From Anaerolineales bacterium Chloro_02 (GTDB lineage Bacteria > Chloroflexota > Anaerolineae > Anaerolineales > Anaerolineaceae), in contig LUZV01000044.1 of the NCBI GenBank assembly GCA_001603765.1, positions 1 through 12,816 of the forward strand: a stretch of 12,816 nucleotides of DNA, read 5' to 3'. Of the stretch, positions 1-6,870 are shown one piece after another. How positions within the stretch are numbered: the first letter of the stretch is position 1; each line of letters starts with the position of its first letter. Made by a program: the position numbers and the translations under genes. Under the pieces are notes generated by a model. The model was given only the letters and a program-made list of their open reading frames with translations. It searched no databases and had not been told where the DNA came from.

Positions 1-2622
1 CTCCAGTCCGTGGGGATCGACGAAGAAATGCGCACCGCCTACCTCGACTACGCCATGAGCGTGATCGTTGCCCGCGCCATCCCCGACGTGCGCGACGGTC
101 TCAAGCCTGTGCATCGGCGCATCCTTTATGCCATGCAGGATATGGGCATTCGCGCCAACACCCCGTACAAGAAATCGGCTCGTATCGTTGGTGAAGTGCT
201 CGGCAAGTATCACCCCCACGGCGACTCCGCGGTTTATGACGCGATGGCTCGTATGGCTCAGGATTTCTCAATGCGCTATCCGCTTGTGGACGGTCAGGGC
301 AACTTTGGCTCGATCGATGGCGATTCTCCGGCAGCCATGCGCTATACCGAAGCCCGCCTGGCAAAAATCGCCGATGAACTTCTTTCGGATTTGGATAAGG
401 ACACTGTCGACTTTTTGGATAATTTTGACGGCTCACTTAAAGAGCCCGAAGTTCTTCCGGCGCGCACTCCGAACCTGCTGATGAACGGCTCCAACGGCAT
501 CGCGGTCGGCATGGCAACCAACATCCCGCCCCACAACCTGCGCGAGCTGGTCGCCGCCCTTAATTTGCTCATCGACCGCTTCGATGAGCTTGATGAAGTT
601 AGCGTTGAAGACCTTATGCAGCACGTGATCGGTCCGGACTTCCCTACCGGCGGGATAATCGTCGGCAGCGAAGGTATCCGCCAGGCATACAGCACCGGGC
701 GCGGGCATCTTACCATGCGCGGCTCTGCCACCATCGAAGAAATTCGCGACGGTCGATTCGCGATCATTATCCATGAAATCCCTTATCAGCTCAACAAAAC
801 CAGCCTGATCGAGCGCATTGCCGCCCTGGTACGCGAAGGGCGCCTTGATTCGATCTCGGACATGCGCGACGAATCCGACCGCAACGGCATGCGCATTGTG
901 ATTGAGCTCAAACGCGCCACTCAACCCAAACGCGTTCTCAACCAACTCTACAAATTTACGCCGCTTCAGTCCACTTTTGGCGTGCAATTGCTGGCTCTGG
1001 TGGATTCCGAGCCGCGCATGCTCACGCTGAAGCGAGCGCTCACCCACTACCTTGAGCACCGCCAGGTCGTTATAACTCGCCGCACGCTCTTCGAACTCGA
1101 CAAAGCCAAGAAGCGCGCACATATTCTGGATGGGCTGCTAATTGCTATCGCCAATCTTGACGCGGTCATTAGAACCATCCGTGAATCGAAGGACGCTGAC
1201 GTTGCCAAAACGAATTTGATGACCCGCTTCAACCTGACCGAAATCCAGGCTCAGGCGATCCTGGACATGCAGTTGCGGCGCCTGGCAGCGCTTGAACGGC
1301 AGAAAATTGAAGATGAATATAAGGCGCTGCTCGAGACAATCGCCCATCTTGAAGACATCCTCGCGAATCCGCATAAGATCCTTGAAATTATCCGAACCGA
1401 TCTGAACGAAGTCGCTGAAAAATACGGCAACCCGCGCCGCACACACATCGCTCCGGACCTCGAAATGGACCTTTCGGACGAATCGCTCGTGCAGGACGAA
1501 CCCGTCTTCGTCTCGATCACCGATCGGGGATACATCAAGCGCGTCTCAGACCAAGCTTACCATTCCCAAGGGCGCGGCGGACGCGGTGTGATTGGTCAGA
1601 GTATGCGCGGAGAAGACGCCGTAACTTTCTTTGTGCGCGCGACTACCCTGAGCACCATGCTCTTTTTCACCAATAAAGGCAAGGTCTATTCCGAACGGGT
1701 GTTTGAACTGCCCGAAGAAGCCCGCCAGGGGCGAGGCATTCCCCTGGTAAACATCCTCAACCTTGAGCCGGATGAAGCGATCACAGCGCTGCTGCCTGTG
1801 GAGAACTTCCGCGACGCAAAATTCTGCGCCCTCGCGACCAAACTCGGGCGCATTAAGCGTGTGCCAATGTCGGATTTCGAAAACGTCCGACCGTCAGGTT
1901 TGATTGCCATCCGCCTGAATGAGGACGACGAGCTCGGTTGGGTTCGTATGACCAGCGGTCAGGATGACCTTCTGCTTGTTACCCGAAAAGGTAAAGCTTT
2001 GCGCTTCCACGAGAAGCAAGTCCGCCCCACCGGACGCACAACCATGGGTGTTACCGGCATCAGCTTGCGTGGGGATGACCGCGTGGCGGCGTTGGAAGTC
2101 GCTGAACCCGACGGGTATCTCTTTGTGCTGACCGAGAAGGGTCAGGGCAAACGCACCGTGTTGGATGAATACATCCCCAAGACGCGCGGCACCCTCGGCG
2201 TGACCACCATCAACCAGGATGTTCGAGAGATGATCGGGGATGTTGCCGAAGCCCGGGTCGTATTGGATGGCGAAGAAGTGACGATGATTTCGCGCGGTGG
2301 GATTGTGCTGCGCACCAAGGTCTCGGAGATTTCGATCCAGGGTCGCTCCACCCAGGGCGTTAAAGTGATGGTATTAGGAGAAGGCGACAGCCTCGCTGCG
2401 GTTGCCCGCATCTCCCGCGAAGAGGTTGAGCTCTCCGAGCAGGTCCGCGCCGCTTCAGTTGCCGCTGGCGAAAGCGCTCCGCGCCGCGCCAAGCGCTCAT
2501 CCGCGCCGAAAGACAGCGATCTTGAGGTTGAAACTGAGCCTGAAGCAATAGAGGACGAAAATGATTATCCGCTGGACGCGGAAGAGGACGAAGAAGGCGA
2601 AGGCAACACCTCAGCCGACTGA
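1..2622 (+). CDS. gyrA: DNA gyrase subunit A (5'-truncated by the window edge)
   Basis: This is the breakage-reunion subunit of DNA gyrase, which with GyrB introduces negative supercoils using ATP. The frame is open back to base 1, so the GTG at 10 is not the true start and a few N-terminal residues lie outside. Numbered from that GTG, the quinolone-determining region around HPHGDSAVYD has Ser73 and Asp77, the wild-type residues at E. coli Ser83/Asp87. The catalytic tyrosine is Tyr112 in RYTEAR (codon 343-345). The GyrA-box is QGRGGRG at 520-526, close to the canonical QRRGGKG; this and the following beta-pinwheel repeats favour GyrA over ParC. The protein ends in a basic patch (about 823-832) and a strongly acidic tail (837-870), like the acidic tail that modulates supercoiling in other GyrA proteins. 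The last 58 bases overlap the convergent birA. Confidence 0.97.
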   Translation, partial: LQSVGIDEEMRTAYLDYAMSVIVARAIPDVRDGLKPVHRRILYAMQDMGIRANTPYKKSARIVGEVLGKYHPHGDSAVYDAMARMAQDFSMRYPLVDGQGNFGSIDGDSPAAMRYTEARLAKIADELLSDLDKDTVDFLDNFDGSLKEPEVLPARTPNLLMNGSNGIAVGMATNIPPHNLRELVAALNLLIDRFDELDEVSVEDLMQHVIGPDFPTGGIIVGSEGIRQAYSTGRGHLTMRGSATIEEIRDGRFAIIIHEIPYQLNKTSLIERIAALVREGRLDSISDMRDESDRNGMRIVIELKRATQPKRVLNQLYKFTPLQSTFGVQLLALVDSEPRMLTLKRALTHYLEHRQVVITRRTLFELDKAKKRAHILDGLLIAIANLDAVIRTIRESKDADVAKTNLMTRFNLTEIQAQAILDMQLRRLAALERQKIEDEYKALLETIAHLEDILANPHKILEIIRTDLNEVAEKYGNPRRTHIAPDLEMDLSDESLVQDEPVFVSITDRGYIKRVSDQAYHSQGRGGRGVIGQSMRGEDAVTFFVRATTLSTMLFFTNKGKVYSERVFELPEEARQGRGIPLVNILNLEPDEAITALLPVENFRDAKFCALATKLGRIKRVPMSDFENVRPSGLIAIRLNEDDELGWVRMTSGQDDLLLVTRKGKALRFHEKQVRPTGRTTMGVTGISLRGDDRVAALEVAEPDGYLFVLTEKGQGKRTVLDEYIPKTRGTLGVTTINQDVREMIGDVAEARVVLDGEEVTMISRGGIVLRTKVSEISIQGRSTQGVKVMVLGEGDSLAAVARISREEVELSEQVRAASVAAGESAPRRAKRSSAPKDSDLEVETEPEAIEDENDYPLDAEEDEEGEGNTSAD

Positions 2623-3329
2623 AGGCTGAAACGCTGACCGTCCGCATCCTCCAAGCAGAGTGAACCATCCGTTAGGATCCCCAAAAGGCGAAACTCCCCC
2701 GTTTCGCCTTTATGATTCCGGATGTTTCTCAACTCACCCCTGAACGCCAGGTGTTCATTCCATTCCCGGGTAAAGTCCTCTTCAACCAGCAGGCTCCTCA
2801 GGGCGTTCATCTCCCCCAAAACGCGCCACAACCAGTTTTCGGCATTAACCTTGACGCTTGTTTCCGTAAACACATCACTGGCAGGGAAGTTCATCGCCGA
2901 GCTTGTATCGAACGCGCCTGGCAGAAGATTAATCCCCACACCAACCACTACCGAGCCGGCAGCCCCAGCCTGCACGTCCGCCTCTGCTAACACTCCGCAA
3001 ATCTTTCGCCCATTCAACAGCACATCATTAGGCCACTTCACCAGCGCTTCAACACCCGCCAGGCTTTTTAGCGCCCGCGCGACCGCCAACGCCCCCAAAG
3101 CTGTGAAGCGACCCAGCACGGCATACTCTTCTGGTTTCAGTCTGAACAAGACTGAGAAAGTCAGCGAGCTTTGCGGCTGGCTTTCCCAGGCGCGATTCTT
3201 TTGACCACGCCCTTTGGTCTGGCGCAGCGCCCAAATGACCAGTCCGTCATCCGCGCCTTTTTTGGCAGCTTCCGCCGCGTAATCGTTGGAGGAAGTGATT
3301 TCTTCCAGCTGAACTATGCGGAAGTCCAT
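2565..3329 (-). CDS. birA: Biotin--[acetyl-CoA-carboxylase] ligase (class I, no HTH)
   Basis: It attaches biotin to the acceptor lysine of biotin carboxyl carrier proteins via biotinyl-5'-AMP. At 254 aa it lacks the N-terminal winged-helix repressor domain of E. coli BirA, so it should be a ligase only. Visible motifs are SSND (13-16), the biotin-binding loop KGRGQKNRAW (39-48), the catalytic KWPND (98-102), GRKICGVLAE (107-116), GVGINL (130-135) and a C-terminal SH3-like domain from about 195 to 241. The loop departs from GRGRxGRxW at the positions of E. coli Arg118 (Gln43) and Gly120 (Asn45). The ATG lies inside the end of the upstream kinase gene (16-base overlap) with no clear Shine-Dalgarno sequence, which suggests translational coupling. 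The Ser-rich tail (about 245-253) is the antisense reading of the gyrA acidic tail. Confidence 0.93.
   Translation of the reverse strand: MDFRIVQLEEITSSNDYAAEAAKKGADDGLVIWALRQTKGRGQKNRAWESQPQSSLTFSVLFRLKPEEYAVLGRFTALGALAVARALKSLAGVEALVKWPNDVLLNGRKICGVLAEADVQAGAAGSVVVGVGINLLPGAFDTSSAMNFPASDVFTETSVKVNAENWLWRVLGEMNALRSLLVEEDFTREWNEHLAFRGELRNIRNHKGETGEFRLLGILTDGSLCLEDADGQRFSLQSAEVLPSPSSSSSASSG
2684..2711 (+). terminator. Hairpin inside birA, candidate gyrA terminator
   Basis: A perfect 11-bp inverted repeat, AAAGGCGAAAC (2684-2694) and GTTTCGCCTTT (2701-2711), has a 6-nt loop TCCCCC. On the plus strand the stem ends in TTT and is followed by ATGATT, a short U-tract. It lies 62 bases after the gyrA stop and is the only plausible terminator there, yet it sits entirely within the birA coding sequence (codons for HKGETGEFRLLG). 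Read on the minus strand it is followed by TTTTGGGG. The stem is seen directly; its use as a terminator is inference. Confidence 0.5.
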
Positions 3330-4888
3330 AAAATTAGCTGACTTTGTGTTTTTATGGGTATAACGAAGCAGATTCTTGCCCCCTGATGATAGCTCTCATC
3401 TACCCAAATTCTGCCGCCGTGCGCGTTGACAATCGCCTGGCAGAGATACAACCCCAAGCCTGTCCCCTTGGTGGTTCTGGCCGCGCCGTCCGAGCGGTAA
3501 AAGCGGTCGAAAACATGCGGTGTGTCGATTGGGTCGAAACCCTTGCCCTGATCCGTGACGCAAACCTGAACGTTTTCGCCCACCTTTTTCGCGTCGATCG
3601 TGACGGTTCCGCCCTCAGAGTATTTGATGGCATTGGTGATCAGATTCGAAAGCAGCTGGGTCAGCCTTACTTCATCACCATTAATGACTGGAAAGTCATC
3701 TGAAATATTCGCTACAAGCTGATGTTTTTGGCTTTGCAGCGCGAACTTCTTTGTAAGATCGTTGATCAACGCCGCAAGGTCAACTTCGCTCTTTCGCAGG
3801 GCAACCCCGCCCGCCTGAAGCTTTGTCGCGTCCAACAGATCTTCCACCATCGCGGTCAGATGATCTGCTTCCTCTTCAATTACTTTCAAGCTTTCCTGCA
3901 CTGTATCTTTATCCCAATCCACATCATCCCGGCGGAGGGTGCTGGCATAGCCCTTAATCAGCGCGATTGGGGTTTTGAGCTCGTGGCTGATAACCGAAAC
4001 GAAGTTGGCTTTCAGCTCTTCCGCTTCCCTGAAGCGGGTAATGTCTCGCACCGAAGCGATAATATTCAGCAGTTCCCCATCGCCAGAATACAAAGGCGCG
4101 TAAGTGATCTCAACCGGGATCGGGTCGAGCGGGCTGTTGCGCAGCATATCCCCTTCAAGGAAAAAGTCATTCGCCGGTCGCCAGCCCAATTGGGGTATCA
4201 CCGTCTCATCCAGCGGAATGCCTTTTGGAGGTCTCGCCCAGCGCACGATCTGATTGAAAGGCTTGTTATTCAAATCACCGGCGGGAGCATTGACCAGGCG
4301 TTCAAAAGCGCGATTGACCTGCTGGACGGTCAGATCCGGCTTCAGGATCAGAATCCCATCCGCGACGGAGCTCAGCAACGCTGCCATGCGCAGCCCCTGT
4401 TGCGCGACCTGAGTGTAGAGCCTGGCGTTGCGCACCGCGATTGCCGCCTGGTCGGCGAAACTATTAAGGATTGAATAGTCGTTGGCTGAAAAACTGGCGC
4501 GGTAATTGCGGAACACAAAAATTTGCCCGATCGCGCTTTTCTGCATCATCATCGAAATGCCCACGCCGCTGATCATGCCCATGCTGATATCGCTCAACAT
4601 GCGGTTAATCTCGGAGATGCGCGCTTCGGCAGGCTCGTCGCTGGTATTCAGGCTCTTTAGCCAATTTTCGATGTAATTTAACAACGCGGGTGGAATACCC
4701 TGATTGATCGCGATGTGCCAATCACCGGCTTCACCAGCCAAGGCGATAAAACCGGCATGCCCGCCGAGCATCTCAATCGCGATGTCCAAAATTCGGCTTA
4801 GCAGCAAGTTGAGGTTGAGCTCTTCAGTTAATGCGCGGGAGATTTCGAGCAAATATTCCCGCTGACGGACGCGATGATCTGGCAACAT
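3314..4888 (-). CDS. Orphan sensor histidine kinase, GAF-PAS-HisKA-HATPase
   Basis: A 524-aa two-component sensor kinase with no transmembrane segment, so probably cytoplasmic. Domain order: a short N-terminal helix; a GAF domain (about 15-160) ending in the typical FADQAAIAVRNARLY; a PAS domain (about 165-285) ending in SVRDITRFREAEE; HisKA with phosphoacceptor His302 in SVISHELKTP; HATPase_c with the N-box (Asn419 in LITNAIKYS), G1 box DQGKG (446-450), F-box VFDRFYRSD (459-467) and G2 box GTGLGL (475-480). All catalytic motifs are intact. No response regulator lies beside it, so its partner is elsewhere. It is read just before birA and overlaps its start by 16 bases; a functional link to biotin is not implied. 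The signal is unknown. The ATG at 4888 lacks a good Shine-Dalgarno sequence and has a -10-like TACAAT just upstream. Confidence 0.93.
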   Translation of the reverse strand: MLPDHRVRQREYLLEISRALTEELNLNLLLSRILDIAIEMLGGHAGFIALAGEAGDWHIAINQGIPPALLNYIENWLKSLNTSDEPAEARISEINRMLSDISMGMISGVGISMMMQKSAIGQIFVFRNYRASFSANDYSILNSFADQAAIAVRNARLYTQVAQQGLRMAALLSSVADGILILKPDLTVQQVNRAFERLVNAPAGDLNNKPFNQIVRWARPPKGIPLDETVIPQLGWRPANDFFLEGDMLRNSPLDPIPVEITYAPLYSGDGELLNIIASVRDITRFREAEELKANFVSVISHELKTPIALIKGYASTLRRDDVDWDKDTVQESLKVIEEEADHLTAMVEDLLDATKLQAGGVALRKSEVDLAALINDLTKKFALQSQKHQLVANISDDFPVINGDEVRLTQLLSNLITNAIKYSEGGTVTIDAKKVGENVQVCVTDQGKGFDPIDTPHVFDRFYRSDGAARTTKGTGLGLYLCQAIVNAHGGRIWVDESYHQGARICFVIPIKTQSQLILWTSA

Positions 4889-4894
4889 AGGCTA

Positions 4895-4900
4895 ATTGTA
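4895..4900 (-). promoter_or_regulatory. -10-like hexamer 6 nt before the kinase ATG
   Basis: On the minus strand TACAAT (5 of 6 matches to TATAAT) ends 6 nt before the kinase start codon, so transcription would begin at or next to the ATG (leaderless). No convincing -35 is placed at 16-18 nt; a TTGAAC lies 21 nt upstream, too far for a standard promoter. No Shine-Dalgarno sequence at normal spacing is present. Confidence 0.4.
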
Positions 4901-4987
4901 TCCCAGCTCAGCTCCGCATGGGTTCAAAACGTGGATAAAGGTGGCGGGAGTCTTTCTAATGGGTTAAGTCGTTATAGGTCAAGAATT

Positions 4988-5016
4988 AAAAATAGCCCGG
5001 TTTGAACCCGGGCTAT
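4988..5016 (-). terminator. Rho-independent terminator after the GNAT gene
   Basis: A perfect 9-bp stem, ATAGCCCGG (4992-5000) and CCGGGCTAT (5008-5016), has a 7-nt loop. On the minus strand it is followed by TTTTTAATTC. It lies 15 bases past the acetyltransferase stop and isolates that gene from the kinase gene. Confidence 0.85.
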
Positions 5017-5031
5017 CTGAAAGAGATAAGA

Positions 5032-5604
5032 TTACTTAAAGTTTAGGACAAATGTGTGCTCGCCATTGGCTTCGGAGATCTCTTCAAAACCCAGGTTTTC
5101 ATACATTTTTGGCACGCCGTGATACTGACGCTCTGGATGAGTGCTCCATGTGAACGGTCTGCCAATGATGCGGTCAAACCCTTGCCTGCGGCTTTCTTCC
5201 ACGGCCTCTGCCAGCATCCTACTCGCAAGCCCCTTGCCGCGGTAATCAGGATGGATCACAAAGCAAACAACCATGGCGCTGCGCCCAGGGAATTGATGCA
5301 ATTCTTCATCATCCTTAAGCAAGGCATACTGGTTTACATCGTTTACGTTCAGCCAGCCCACCATTTGCTCGCCATCCATTGCGACAAGCCCGCGCATCAA
5401 TCCGCTTTTTATGTTCTCCTCAGCCTGCAATCTGTTTTGTTCAGCGGTACGTTGGCGCCATGCGGCAGTGCTGCAATTGATATGGTAGTACTGACAATAA
5501 CAAAAATGCCAGTGTTCAGCATGACTAAAATCCAACCCATCCAAATAGTTGGTGAAAATCTGCGCCATATCTGGGCTCAGTGGCTTTATCTGTATCTGAT
5601 CCAT
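5032..5604 (-). CDS. GNAT-family N-acetyltransferase
   Basis: An acetyl-CoA-dependent N-acetyltransferase of the GNAT fold; substrate unknown. The 190-aa protein has the acetyl-CoA-binding motif A at VCFVIHPDYRGKGLASRML (about 113-131, with RGKGLA at 122-127) and a C-terminal YENLGFEE motif, both typical of the family. The N-terminal part contains an aromatic and cysteine-rich stretch, HWHFCYCQYYHINC (31-44; Cys35, Cys37, Cys44), unusual for small-molecule GNATs. A TTG 27 bases upstream would give a longer frame, but ATG 5604 is preceded by GGAGG at a 4-nt spacing, so I chose it. The gene is monocistronic: its own promoter lies in the 78-base gap after the aminotransferase gene and a terminator follows it. 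Confidence 0.88.
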   Translation of the reverse strand: MDQIQIKPLSPDMAQIFTNYLDGLDFSHAEHWHFCYCQYYHINCSTAAWRQRTAEQNRLQAEENIKSGLMRGLVAMDGEQMVGWLNVNDVNQYALLKDDEELHQFPGRSAMVVCFVIHPDYRGKGLASRMLAEAVEESRRQGFDRIIGRPFTWSTHPERQYHGVPKMYENLGFEEISEANGEHTFVLNFK

Positions 5605-5608
5605 TAAA

Positions 5609-5613
5609 CCTCC
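5609..5613 (-). promoter_or_regulatory. Shine-Dalgarno sequence that sets the GNAT start
   Basis: GGAGG on the minus strand lies 4 nt before ATG 5604. It falls within the coding part of the longer TTG-initiated frame, which has no such signal, and so favours the ATG. Confidence 0.75.
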
Positions 5614-5631
5614 GCTTCCTAAATAATACAA

Positions 5632-5659
5632 ATCTTATCAGAAAGGTGTAGTTTTTCAA
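5632..5659 (-). promoter_or_regulatory. Candidate sigma70-type promoter of the GNAT gene
   Basis: On the minus strand TTGAAA (5654-5659), a 16-nt spacer and TAAGAT (5632-5637), preceded by TG at the extended -10 position. Predicted transcription starts near 5625, leaving about 20 nt of leader that contains the Shine-Dalgarno sequence. The -10 matches only 4 of 6 positions. Confidence 0.45.
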
Positions 5660-5682
5660 CCCGTGTTCCCGCGGACGATTTC

Positions 5683-6840
5683 CTAAATCCGGTTAACAAA
5701 GCGACCAATCCTCAGCAGCGCTTCTTCGAGCTTTTCATAGGACGTGGCGTAAGAAACCCGCGCGAAGCCGATCCCGGAGTCGCCAAAGGAGTTGCCCGGA
5801 ACAATCGCGACGTGTTCTTCTTTCAGTAAGCGGTTACAAAACTCGTCGTCGCTCAGCCCTGTGGATCGCAGATCAGGGAAGGCATAAAAAGCGCCCTTGG
5901 GCTCAAAAGTGCTCAGTCCAATCGAGTTTAAGCCGTTGACGACAAGTTTGCGCCGGCGGTCATACTCGCGGAGCATTTCCTGAACATACGGCTCACCAAC
6001 CATCAACGCCGTTAACGCCGCGTATTGTGAAACGGTTGGGGCTGACATAATTGAATACTGATGCACCCGCACCATGCCGCCGATAATTTCCTTTGGTCCA
6101 GCGGCATATCCAATGCGCCACCCGGTCATAGCGTAGGCTTTCGAGAATCCGCCCATCAGGATGGTGCGCTCCTGCATTCCAGGCAGGCTGGCAAAACAAA
6201 CGTGTTCGGTGCCGTAAACCAAGCGGTCATAAATTTCATCAGAGATGACCATCAGATCATGTTTCTTGACCAATTCAGCCAGCTTCATTAAAAATTCCCG
6301 CGGGTAGACCGCGCCGGTGGGGTTGCTGGGGCTGCCGATGAAAATCGCGCGCGTCCTGGGGGTGATGGCAGCTTCGATATTTTCAATCCGCGGGACGAAT
6401 TGATCCTCCACATAAGTTGCCACCTCCACTGGCACACCTCCCGCCAGGGCTACCTCCGCCTGATAGGATACAAAGCAAGGCGTGGGGATAATGACCTCAT
6501 CGTCCGGGTCAAGAGTTGCGGCAAACACCAAATAGAGCGCCTCTGAAACGCCAACTGTAACCACAATTTCAGACTGGGCGAAATACTCCACCTGGTAAAG
6601 ACGTTTTAAATGATCGCTGATTGCCTGCCGAAGCACTAAAAGCCCATGATTAGAGGTGTAGTGAGTTTCACCCCGTCTGAGGGCTTCAATCCCCGCGTTG
6701 ATGATGGGTTCTGGCGTGTCAAAGTCGGGCTCGCCGATCCCCAAAGAAATGACATCCTTCATTGTTGCCGCTATTTCAAAGAACATGCGGATGCCGGACG
6801 GCTTCAACATTACGACCTTTTCTGATAATCTGATTGACAT
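5683..6840 (-). CDS. Class I/II aminotransferase (aspartate aminotransferase-like, PLP)
   Basis: A fold-type I pyridoxal-phosphate aminotransferase of 385 aa, the usual length for subgroup Ib aspartate aminotransferases. Visible residues: the substrate-binding stretch SLGIGEPDFDTP (32-43), NPTG (173-176), the cofactor-contacting DEIYD (201-205), the Schiff-base Lys234 in GGFSKAYAMTGWRIGY, and the carboxylate-binding Arg361 in ARVSYA. Family knowledge allows aspartate, alanine or aromatic amino acid substrates; the sequence alone does not decide. The ATG has AAGGAG 5 nt upstream. The gene starts 30 bases after the stop of the nucleotidyltransferase gene on the same strand, so the two are probably co-transcribed, although this is not a sugar-type (DegT) aminotransferase and no shared pathway is obvious. 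Confidence 0.93.
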   Translation of the reverse strand: MSIRLSEKVVMLKPSGIRMFFEIAATMKDVISLGIGEPDFDTPEPIINAGIEALRRGETHYTSNHGLLVLRQAISDHLKRLYQVEYFAQSEIVVTVGVSEALYLVFAATLDPDDEVIIPTPCFVSYQAEVALAGGVPVEVATYVEDQFVPRIENIEAAITPRTRAIFIGSPSNPTGAVYPREFLMKLAELVKKHDLMVISDEIYDRLVYGTEHVCFASLPGMQERTILMGGFSKAYAMTGWRIGYAAGPKEIIGGMVRVHQYSIMSAPTVSQYAALTALMVGEPYVQEMLREYDRRRKLVVNGLNSIGLSTFEPKGAFYAFPDLRSTGLSDDEFCNRLLKEEHVAIVPGNSFGDSGIGFARVSYATSYEKLEEALLRIGRFVNRI

Positions 6841-6870
6841 GCACTCTCCTTTTTCTACAGTCTGTTGGTG

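Noticed and set aside
433..1122. 229-aa minus-strand frame inside gyrA
   Set aside because: Antisense shadow of a strongly conserved gyrA region; no family resemblance and no ribosome-binding site.
1..2622. Topoisomerase IV subunit ParC
   Set aside because: The intact GyrA-box-like QGRGGRG, a full set of C-terminal pinwheel repeats and the acidic tail favour GyrA.
3722..4474. 250-aa plus-strand frame inside the histidine kinase gene
   Set aside because: Antisense shadow; the minus-strand frame has every kinase motif in order.
5056..5607. 183-aa plus-strand frame opposite the acetyltransferase
   Set aside because: Antisense shadow of a gene with clear GNAT motifs, its own promoter and its own terminator.
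5660..5682. Terminator of the aminotransferase operon
   Set aside because: The GC-rich CCGCGG region gives no stem longer than three or four pairs that precedes the T/A-rich stretch, so none is called.
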